From Akkermansia sp. (GTDB taxonomy: Bacteria; Verrucomicrobiota; Verrucomicrobiia; Verrucomicrobiales; Akkermansiaceae): a stretch of DNA of 16,856 bases. The notes under the pieces were generated by a model. The model was not told where the DNA came from. It saw nothing but the letters and a program-made list of their open reading frames with translations, and searched no databases. Where the stretch lies: positions 1-16,856 of the forward strand of contig JAFNWZ010000002.1 in the NCBI GenBank assembly GCA_017379255.1. The letters run 5' to 3'. The translations under genes were made by a program, and so were the position numbers. Below, in pieces: positions 6,981 to 13,271 of this stretch (position 1 is the first letter of the stretch; each line of letters starts with the position of its first letter).

Positions 6981-7497
6981 ATGAGGGGGGCTTACACGCA
7001 CTATCACCATCCTGCTTGCAGCGGCCATTCTGTTGCCGGGCACCGGGTGCACCTGGCTGAACAAGGACACATACAACCCTGCCACTGATACCCGGCCAGA
7101 ACCCAAACTGAAAAAGACAACCTATACCGTCAACGGCAGACGCTACCGCCCCATGGGCATGCTCCAGGCTCTGGAATACAGCGAAACGGGCGAAGCCTCC
7201 GTCTATGAAGGAGGCAACACCCGCGGAGCACTGGGAGAGCGACTGCCGTACGGTGGTATGTACGCCGCGCACCGCACCCTGCCCATGCCCTGCATGGTAC
7301 GGGTCACCAGCCTGTCCACCGGCAAAAGCTGCGTGGTACGGGTGAATGACCGGGGGCCCTTCCACCGCCGCCGCATCATCGACCTCAGCCCCGCTGCCGC
7401 GCGCGCCATCGGTTGCAGATGGGGAGTACACAAGGTCAGGGTTGAAACCGTCTCCGTAGGCGATGGTCCCAACAGACGCCCGCACCCGGAAGAATAA
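6981..7497 (+). CDS. RlpA-like double-psi beta-barrel lipoprotein, start apparently frameshifted
   Basis: RlpA-type proteins are septal lipoproteins, some acting as lytic transglycosylases on denuded peptidoglycan. The domain is clear: ASVYEGG, GERLPYGGMYAAHRTLP, VRVNDRGPFHRRRIIDLSPAAARAIG. The His of AAHRTLP and the Asp of NDRGPF are the residues needed for lytic activity in characterised homologues. There is no SPOR domain. The uninterrupted frame starts only at TTG 7033, inside a signal peptide. Upstream in that frame the codons read LTRTITILLAAAILLPGTGC, an ideal lipoprotein signal, but a stop at 6982 precedes any start. The ATG at 6981 is one base out of phase: six Gs at 6985-6990 with one fewer would join ATG AGG GGG CTT to this signal. 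So the gene is off, phase-variable, or affected by a sequencing error. Confidence 0.7.
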
Positions 7498-7563
7498 TAC
7501 CCTGCCATGCCTGGCCGGCATATTTTACATACGAGAAGGCCCCCTCTCATGCATTCCATAATG

Positions 7564-7592
7564 AAAAAAGAACAGCGCCCACTGGGCGCTGT
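7564..7592 (-). terminator. Terminator of the amino-acid ABC transporter operon
   Basis: On the minus strand ACAGCGCCC and GGGCGCTGT (7584-7592 / 7572-7580) form a perfect 9-bp stem with a 3-nt loop, followed by TTCTTTTTT. It lies about 30 bp past the ATPase stop. Confidence 0.85.
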
Positions 7593-7620
7593 CCTTATAA
7601 TGCCATCGTGATAAAACGCT

Positions 7621-8352
7621 TCAACGCAGCGAAAAGAAATCACGTATGCGGGAATTGTCGCTGGCGGAGATAACGCTGGGAGGCGCATCCACCACCACTT
7701 TGCCGTCAGCCAGGAACACAATACGGTCTGCAAGCTCCATGGCGAAGTCCGTATCGTGCGAAACCACAAGCATAGTCATACCATCTTTGGCCAGTTCACG
7801 CATAAGGTTTTCCACCTCGCCCACCATTTCGGGATCCAGGGCGGAGGTAGGCTCATCAAAAAGGAGCACCTCGGGGTTCATCGCCAGTGCGCGCACAATA
7901 GCCACGCGCTGCTTCTGCCCGCCGGAAAGCTGCGAGGGATACGCCCTGGCCTTATCGTGAAGACCAATGCGGTGCAGCAGGTGCAGCGCCTGGGTTTCCG
8001 CCTCGGTCCGGGTCATCAGGCCGCTTTTCACAGGTGCCAGGGTAATATTGTCCAGGATGGTCAGGTTGGCAAAGAGATTGAAATGCTGGAACACCATCCC
8101 CACCTTGGCACGGTAGTGGTTCAACCCGTTTTCACTACGGTCCACCGGCTGGCCATGGAAAAGCACCTCGCCCCCGGTCGGAGTCTCCAGGAAATTCATG
8201 CAGCGCATCACCGTGCTCTTGCCGGCACCGCTGGGGCCCAGCAGGAATACGACCTCACCCCTGGTCACGCCGACGGACACCCCGTCAATCACGCGGTGGT
8301 CGCCGAATTGCTTGACCAGCCCACGTACTTCTAAAATCGTATCAGCGTTCAT
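7621..8352 (-). CDS. Polar amino-acid ABC transporter, ATP-binding subunit (GlnQ/HisP type)
   Basis: 243 residues, the normal length for this family. ABC landmarks in order: Walker A GPSGAGKST (39-47), Q-loop FQH (Gln89), signature LSGGQKQR (142-149), Walker B LLFDEP (163-168), D-loop SALD, and switch His199. It hydrolyses ATP on the cytoplasmic face to drive amino-acid import. FLETPTGGEVLFHGQ and the closeness to GlnQ/ArtP/HisP place it in the polar amino-acid group; the substrate (glutamine, glutamate, arginine or other) cannot be fixed. It overlaps the permease gene by 11 bp, and a strong terminator follows. Confidence 0.93.
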   Translation of the reverse strand: MNADTILEVRGLVKQFGDHRVIDGVSVGVTRGEVVFLLGPSGAGKSTVMRCMNFLETPTGGEVLFHGQPVDRSENGLNHYRAKVGMVFQHFNLFANLTILDNITLAPVKSGLMTRTEAETQALHLLHRIGLHDKARAYPSQLSGGQKQRVAIVRALAMNPEVLLFDEPTSALDPEMVGEVENLMRELAKDGMTMLVVSHDTDFAMELADRIVFLADGKVVVDAPPSVISASDNSRIRDFFSLR

Positions 8353-9823
8353 TCTTCTTCAGATAGTTTTCAAGTTTCTTCAGCAACTGGCTCAGACACA
8401 CCACCACCACCAGGTAGGTAAGTGCCACGGCAATAAGCGGCAGGAAAGCGTCATAAGTCTGGCTGCGGATGATATCGCCACCCTTGGTCAGATCCTGCAA
8501 GGCAATGTAACCGCACACAGAAGTCTCCTTGAGCAGCACAATAAACTCATTGCCCAGGGCCGGTAGCACATTCTTGAAGGCCTGCGGCAGAATCACCGAG
8601 CGCATCGTAGTGCCATAGCTCAGCCCCAGGCTGCGCCCTGCCTCCATCTGGCCGCTATCCACCGCCATGATGCCCGAGCGGATAATCTCTGCCACATAGG
8701 CACCGCTGTTCACACCGAACGCAACAATGGCCACCAGAACCTTGCTCACATCCACTGAGCCGAATATCACAAAGTAGATAATGAGCAGCTGCACCACCAC
8801 CGGCGTGCCGCGCACCACCGTCAGGTAAATATGACACAGGAAATTCAGTACCTTGTAGCGGCCGGTCTGGTCATGCGCACTGCGCACCACCGCCACCAGG
8901 AACCCGATGCACAGGCCCATGAGCACCGCGCAGGCCGAAATCTCAATCGTCACCAGGAAACCATTTACCAGGTATTTCCAGCGGTTATCCTTCACAAAAT
9001 TGGTCTGGAACGAATCCTGCATGCGTTTCCACAGCCCCTTCTCCTCCTCCGGCACCGCAGGCACCGCCAGCGGCTTGCCATCCGCATCCAGGTAGCGGGC
9101 CCAGATAGCCGACATCGTGCCATCGGCCTTCATTTCCGCCATGGTCTTGTTGAACATGGCCAGCAGCTCCGGCCGGCTCTTGCTGATAGCCATGGCATAC
9201 TCCTCAGAAACCAGGGATTCCGGCAGAATCACAAGCCCCTTATTGCGCGCCACATGCTCCTCAGAGGGGGCACTGTCCAACACCACGGCATCAATCTTCC
9301 CCGTCACCAGCGAGGCCACCGCCAGAGCACCATCCTGGAAGCGCTCCGGCTCCTGGATGTTCTCCGTCATGTACATATCACCCGTGGTGCCGTGCTGCAC
9401 CCCGACGCGCTTCCCCTTCAGATCCGCCGGGCCGACAATGGAGCTGCCCTCGCGCACAATAATCACCTGGTCGGCTTTCACATAACTGGTGGTAAAATCA
9501 ATCTGCTTCTTGCGGTCTTCCGTCACCGTGATACCTGAGGCCGCCACATCAGCCTTCCCGGTCTGCACAGCGGCAATCACGGAATCAAACGCCATATCCT
9601 CAATCACCAGCTCCAGGTCATTGCGCTTCGCAATCTCGCGCACCATATCGGCATCAATCCCCACAATACTTGACCCCTGGTAGAACTCATACGGGGGGAA
9701 GGTGGCATTGGTTACCATAATCAGCTTGCTGCGCTCAGCCTCTTTCTCTCCACAGGCAGTGAAGAAAAGAGCCATGAACGCCAGCATCACTGCCAGCCAT
9801 TTCTTATATACTATACCGGGCAT
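8342..9823 (-). CDS. Polar amino-acid ABC transporter, fused substrate-binding lipoprotein and permease
   Basis: 493 residues from the chosen ATG. MPGIVYKKWLAVMLAFMALFFTAC is a lipoprotein signal with Cys24 as the lipid site. Residues about 30-255 are an SBP family 3 domain (NATFPPYEFYQG, GIDADMVREIAKRNDLELVIEDMAFDSVIAAVQTGKADV split over the two lobes). After a linker containing WKRMQDSF, residues about 290-485 are a HisM/GlnP-type permease with TVVRGTPVVVQLL and the EAA loop EAGRSLGLSYGTTMRSVILP, which contacts the ATPase. Fusion of binding protein and permease is known, for example in GlnP of lactic-acid bacteria. An upstream TTG at 9850 in frame would spoil the signal peptide, and the promoter's -10 overlaps that extension, so 9823 is preferred. 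Confidence 0.92.
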   Translation of the reverse strand: MPGIVYKKWLAVMLAFMALFFTACGEKEAERSKLIMVTNATFPPYEFYQGSSIVGIDADMVREIAKRNDLELVIEDMAFDSVIAAVQTGKADVAASGITVTEDRKKQIDFTTSYVKADQVIIVREGSSIVGPADLKGKRVGVQHGTTGDMYMTENIQEPERFQDGALAVASLVTGKIDAVVLDSAPSEEHVARNKGLVILPESLVSEEYAMAISKSRPELLAMFNKTMAEMKADGTMSAIWARYLDADGKPLAVPAVPEEEKGLWKRMQDSFQTNFVKDNRWKYLVNGFLVTIEISACAVLMGLCIGFLVAVVRSAHDQTGRYKVLNFLCHIYLTVVRGTPVVVQLLIIYFVIFGSVDVSKVLVAIVAFGVNSGAYVAEIIRSGIMAVDSGQMEAGRSLGLSYGTTMRSVILPQAFKNVLPALGNEFIVLLKETSVCGYIALQDLTKGGDIIRSQTYDAFLPLIAVALTYLVVVVCLSQLLKKLENYLKKNER

Positions 9824-9831
9824 GCGCGCGA

Positions 9832-9860
9832 AGCATACCACATAACGCAAAGAAATGCAA
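9832..9860 (-). promoter_or_regulatory. Promoter of the amino-acid transporter operon, leaderless type
   Basis: On the minus strand TTGCAT (9855-9860), 17-bp spacer, TATGCT (9832-9837). Eight bases separate the -10 from the ATG at 9823, so the mRNA would start at the start codon or within a base or two. No Shine-Dalgarno is present, consistent with this. Confidence 0.6.
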
Positions 9861-10171
9861 AGTTAAAAACAGGCAACCGGAAATTTATGGAGCAGTTTCA
9901 TGCCCCCTCCCATTTCCCTGAGCATCTGCTACCATTTTCCCCCCGCGGTGCAACGTTCTTGCAGGCAGGAATTTCTGCTTGTTCACAGATGCGTCCGGCG
10001 CGGACTCCGGAAGCGCACAATCCGCGCCATTGCGGAGAATTTTTCCCCTGACTTGAAGAATTATCTTGCAAAAATCACAAAGCAGGTTATGATGAGTATT
10101 GCAGAAAGGCAGCTTTGCGTTGCCTGCCTGCCCAGAAAACCAAACCAAACCAATAGAAAGAGGTAATAACC
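9861..10171. other. Divergent intergenic region upstream of hpf
   Basis: No gene is supported; open frames on both strands here are unremarkable. Contents are the transporter promoter at the left edge, a small stem TCCGC/GCGGA (10021-10025/10032-10036) followed by GAATTTTT, the hpf promoter, and a leader of roughly 70 nt. Confidence 0.5.
10066..10093 (+). promoter_or_regulatory. hpf promoter
   Basis: TTGCAA (10066-10071), 16-bp spacer, TATGAT (10088-10093). The transcript would start near 10100 and carry a leader of about 70 nt. A Shine-Dalgarno-like GAAAGAGG (10156-10163) sits 8 bp before the ATG. Confidence 0.55.
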
Positions 10172-10765
10172 ATGCCGAGTGATACTAATATTACTGTTAC
10201 GGGCCGTCATATTGAAGTGACTGATGCCATCCGCGACTTCGCCACCAAGAAGATTGAAGCCATCCATATAGACTACCCGAAGATTGTGGAAGCACGCGTA
10301 GTGGTGGATGTGCAGAAAGACCGCCAGATGGCCGAAATCGTACTCTTCTGCGCCGATCATATCACCATCCAGGCATCTACCTCTTGCGATGATCTGTATG
10401 CCGCCATCGACGAGACCATCACCAAGATCATGCGTCGCATGCGCAAGCACAAGACCCGCCTCATGAAGCACTACCGCCCGCACCGCTCCAAGAGCATCCG
10501 CAAGCTGGACGAAAAGGTGTACGAGGAAGATGTGCTGGACTATGACGACACCGATGCCCCGGAAGACCCGAAACCGGTACGCATCTCCCGCGAGGGCTAC
10601 GACCTGCGCACCATGTACAAGGAAGATGCCATCATGGAGCTGGAAATCTCCGGCAAGCCCTTTGTGCTGTACCGCAACGCCCGCCGCAACGTGCTGCAGA
10701 TTGTCTACCGCCTCCGCCCGGGCGAATACTCCATCATTGAGCTGGGCAACGAGCTGAAGGCATAA
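10172..10765 (+). CDS. hpf: Ribosome hibernation promoting factor, long form
   Basis: 197 residues. Residues 1 to about 105 are the S30AE/YfiA domain (ITVTGRHIEVTDAIRDFATKKIEAI, then a basic helix IMRRMRKHKTRLMKHYR) that binds the 30S decoding region. After an acidic linker (EEDVLDYDDTDAPED), residues about 137-197 form the C-terminal dimerisation domain (ISREGYDLRTMYKEDAIMELEISGKPFVLYRN). Long-form HPF dimerises 70S ribosomes into 100S particles when growth slows. The start is supported by the GAAAGAGG site. A single-gene unit: own promoter, own terminator. Confidence 0.93.
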   Translation: MPSDTNITVTGRHIEVTDAIRDFATKKIEAIHIDYPKIVEARVVVDVQKDRQMAEIVLFCADHITIQASTSCDDLYAAIDETITKIMRRMRKHKTRLMKHYRPHRSKSIRKLDEKVYEEDVLDYDDTDAPEDPKPVRISREGYDLRTMYKEDAIMELEISGKPFVLYRNARRNVLQIVYRLRPGEYSIIELGNELKA

Positions 10766-10794
10766 CGCATATTTTACGAACTCTGGCAATTTTC

Positions 10795-10832
10795 CGGGCC
10801 GCGCTGAAATCCAGCGCGGCCCGCTTGCTATT
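10795..10832 (+). terminator. hpf terminator
   Basis: CGGGCCGCGCTG / CAGCGCGGCCCG (10795-10806 / 10812-10823) is a perfect 12-bp stem with loop AAATC, followed by CTTGCTATTT. It ends where the hairpin array begins. Confidence 0.8.
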
Positions 10833-11737
10833 TATCGGCATTACATGCCGATAAATCATACCTGAGCGAAGCGAAGGTATTTCATACTCGCCTCCAGGCG
10901 AGTATTTCATGCGGCAAAGCCGCAATTCATACCGCAGTTTCTGCGGTATTTCATACACGCCAACGGCGTGTATTTCATTGAGGCCAGCGCAGCGGGCCGA
11001 CTGCCTGCCTGACGCGTCGAGAAATAGAAGGCACTGATTTCTCTACAAGCTTACGATACATGCATACACTCACCCTCGAAGCCGTACCGTCTCCGTATAC
11101 CCCCCACCATAGAACAGTCGCCCCGCTGGCGCGGGGGCTCAATGAAATACGCCCGGTGGGCGTATGAAATCCGGCGTTGCCGGATGAAATCCCTGGCTGA
11201 GCCATGGATGAAATACCGCTGCGCGGTATGAAATCCCGTCGCAGGCGCGCCGGGATGAGTGGTTTCCGGGCGCGATGATGGGAGCGGGCGTGTAATAGTC
11301 GCCCCGCTGGCGCGGGGCTCAATGAAATACGCCCGGCGGGCGTATGAAATCCGGCGTTGCCGGATGAAATCCCTGGCTGCGCCATGGATGAAATACCGCT
11401 GCGCGGTATGAAATCCCGGTGCTGGCGCGCCGGGATGAGTGATTTCCGGGCGCGATGATGGGAGCGGGCGTGTAATAGTCGCCCCCGCTAGCGCGGGGGC
11501 TCAATGAAATACGCCCGGCGGGCGTATGAAATCCGGCGTTGCCGGATGAAATCCCTGGCTGCGCCATGGATGAAATACCGCTGCGCGGTATGAAATCCCG
11601 TCGCAGGCGCGCCGGGATGAGTGGTTTCCGGGCGCGATAATGGGAGCGGGCGCGTAATAGTCGCCCCGCTGGCGGTGCATGAAATCCTTTGCTGGCGCAA
11701 AGGGTGAAATACCTTCGCTACGCTCAGGTATATAAAA
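10830..11737. repeat. Array of diverse hairpins joined by constant ATTTCAT/ATGAAAT linkers
   Basis: About 900 bp hold a chain of short perfect or near-perfect palindromes, each different in sequence, separated by the same 7-bp word. Left arm (linker ATTTCAT): stems at 10830-10856, 10858-10880, 10886-10903, 10911-10923 (GCGGC/GCCGC), 10931-10947 (ACCGCAG/CTGCGGT), 10955-10971 (ACACGCC/GGCGTGT). Right arm (linker ATGAAAT, the inverse): CCCCGC/GCGGGG, ACGCCC/GGGCGT, CCGGC/GCCGG, GGC/GCC within CCTGGCTGCGCCATGG, ACCGC/GCGGT, repeated in three large units, then CCTTTGC/GCAAAGG near 11686-11703. Because stem halves vary together while the linker is fixed, structure rather than sequence appears conserved. 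It lies between hpf and the 3' end of a minus-strand operon. I recall no named family. Confidence 0.85.
11117..11659. repeat. Three tandem 180-182 bp units within the hairpin array
   Basis: Units at 11117-11297 (181 bp), 11298-11477 (180 bp) and 11478-11659 (182 bp) each begin GTCGCCCC and carry the same six hairpins plus a linker ending GGGAGCGGGCG(T/C)GTAATA. A fourth copy starts at 11660 and breaks off after about 17 bp. Differences are few and often lie in stems or loops. Confidence 0.9.
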
Positions 11738-11775
11738 CAAAGCGGGCGGCCACCGGCACAGACCGGAAGCCGCCC
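11731..11775 (-). terminator. Terminator of the transglutaminase-like/thioredoxin-like operon
   Basis: On the minus strand GGGCGGC (11775-11769) pairs with GCCGCCC (11750-11744), with an inner CCGG/CCGG stem, followed by GCTTTGTTTTATA. It lies about 20 bp past the stop at 11794 and directly abuts the hairpin array. Confidence 0.75.
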
Positions 11776-11793
11776 CCGACAAAATCCAGGCAA

Positions 11794-13254
11794 TCAGAGC
11801 TTCTTCATAACCATCTCGCCAGCGCAGCCGAACCAACCATCGAAACACTGCACCTTGAAGCGCACTTCAACCCTGCCCTTAAGCGCACGCGGAACATCAA
11901 ACGTCACCGTCTTCGTATCCTTATCCGCAGGCTCATTGGCATCGCACACATGCTTACCATTGGCATACAGCTGGAATCCCTTGGAAGTCATGCGCCCCAT
12001 CTTGCAAGGCACCAGGGTGAACGAGTAGGCACCCGGGCCCTTTACCTGCTTGCCCACATTGACGCGCCATTCCTTTTCGAAACCAACCGTCATCTCACCG
12101 CTATCGTAGTAAGGTTCGTCAAACACGTACGGGAACTCATCATCCCAGTAATTAGCCCAGCGCAAAGCGCCCTTGCCGTATTCACTCTTGGGATCAATCT
12201 TCACCACCTGGCGGTATATCTGCACCAGCTTTTTGCGCAAAGCGGGTTCCTTGGTGGCATTGTACTTCTCGCGGTACACGTATGCGAGGCCGGAGTTCCA
12301 CTGCTGCTGGAGCTCATCCTTCAGCTTGCGGGACTTCATCACCTTCTCCACAAAGGCAATACCTTCATCGAACTTACGTTCATTGCCCTTGTACTTGGCA
12401 TCAGCCCCCTTACCACCATTCAGCACGGCGTTAATCTCATCGAACATCCCCATGTGGTCCATGCAATAGAGATAGCGGGCCATGGTTGCATGCTCCGGGT
12501 CCTTACGCTTCAGGATATCCTTCAGCATGTTATTGCGCACCGCATCCGGATACGGCATCATATCCAGCGCATCAGCAGCCGCCTTCGCGCCTTCAATGCC
12601 ATCCACCGTGCGAGCCTTTTCCACCATCTTCATGTACTTCGGCGCGCGCGCCAGTGTCTGCTTCACCGCTTTTTCCATAGCGGCGGCACTCAGCACGGTC
12701 TTGCCCGTGTAAATGCCCAGCAGCGTCTCATCAGAAGCCAGCAACACAGCCGCCGGAAGATTGAAGAACGGGCCGCAGGGCAGCAGCTTATCGCGGTCGT
12801 GCAGGTTCGGCACAACACCCACGCGTTCATCAATCTGACCGAACACCACCGGCAGACCCTTTTTCTCCAGCTTAGTCCATTCGCTCACCACCTTGCCAGC
12901 GCAGGGCAGCCAGTCAGAGCCATACCAGATGATGAGGGAAGGTACACCTTCCGCCTTAGCCTTGGCGCGGGCCTCCATATTATCCAGGAAACTCAGCGGG
13001 CTCGCAGCAGGTTCAGCCGGGGCCATTTCCTCCTCTTCCTCAGGTGCATCCTGGGCGGTGGAAGCCTCTGCGGCATCTGCCGCTGCCTCAGCCGCGGGCT
13101 TCTCTGCCTTCTTCTTCTTTTTGGCCTTTTTGCCCTTCTTTACTTTCTTTGCAGACTTGGCGGGAGCATCCAGCCCCAGCAAACCGGGGTCATAATAATA
13201 GACACCACCTGCAGCAAGCCCCAGCAGAATCAGGAATATGAAAAACTTCTTCAT
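11794..13254 (-). CDS. Thioredoxin-like membrane-anchored protein with C-terminal beta domain
   Basis: 486 residues. MKKFFIFLILLGLAAGGVYYY is a signal anchor. Residues about 33-52 are a poly-lysine stretch and about 53-85 an Ala/Glu-rich acidic linker, so the rest is held away from the membrane. Residues about 90-200 look thioredoxin-like (VPSLIIWYGSDWLPC, then LPCGPFFNLPAAVLL), but the usual CxxC is reduced to one cysteine, Cys118, so ordinary disulfide exchange is doubtful. A helical, TPR-like middle follows, then about 100 residues of beta sandwich (WRVNVGKQVKGPGAYSFTLVP, FQLYANGKHV) resembling carbohydrate- or ligand-binding modules. It begins 17 bp after the transglutaminase-like gene and shares its transcript and terminator. 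Family function is unknown. Confidence 0.75.
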   Translation of the reverse strand: MKKFFIFLILLGLAAGGVYYYDPGLLGLDAPAKSAKKVKKGKKAKKKKKAEKPAAEAAADAAEASTAQDAPEEEEEMAPAEPAASPLSFLDNMEARAKAKAEGVPSLIIWYGSDWLPCAGKVVSEWTKLEKKGLPVVFGQIDERVGVVPNLHDRDKLLPCGPFFNLPAAVLLASDETLLGIYTGKTVLSAAAMEKAVKQTLARAPKYMKMVEKARTVDGIEGAKAAADALDMMPYPDAVRNNMLKDILKRKDPEHATMARYLYCMDHMGMFDEINAVLNGGKGADAKYKGNERKFDEGIAFVEKVMKSRKLKDELQQQWNSGLAYVYREKYNATKEPALRKKLVQIYRQVVKIDPKSEYGKGALRWANYWDDEFPYVFDEPYYDSGEMTVGFEKEWRVNVGKQVKGPGAYSFTLVPCKMGRMTSKGFQLYANGKHVCDANEPADKDTKTVTFDVPRALKGRVEVRFKVQCFDGWFGCAGEMVMKKL

Positions 13255-13271
13255 GTCGGTAATCTATATAA

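Noticed and set aside
7506..7530. Terminator after the RlpA-like gene (ATGCC/GGCAT then ATTTTAC)
   Set aside because: The stem is only 5 bp and the T run four; it may contribute but is not convincing.
9824..9850. TTG start at 9850 for the amino-acid transporter
   Set aside because: It adds nine residues ahead of a normal lipoprotein signal and would place the start codon inside the promoter spacer.
10021..10048. Rho-independent terminator before hpf
   Set aside because: The 5-bp stem followed by GAATTTTT is weak, and no plus-strand gene precedes it.
10830..11737. CRISPR array
   Set aside because: Only a 7-bp word is constant, the intervening pieces are palindromes rather than unique spacers, spacing is 13-25 bp, and no cas gene is near.
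10975..11848. Overlapping minus-strand frames with repeated peptides across the hairpin array
   Set aside because: They exist in several frames at once because of the 180-bp repeats; unit lengths of 180, 181 and 182 bp break any common frame, and the DNA is conserved for pairing, not codons.
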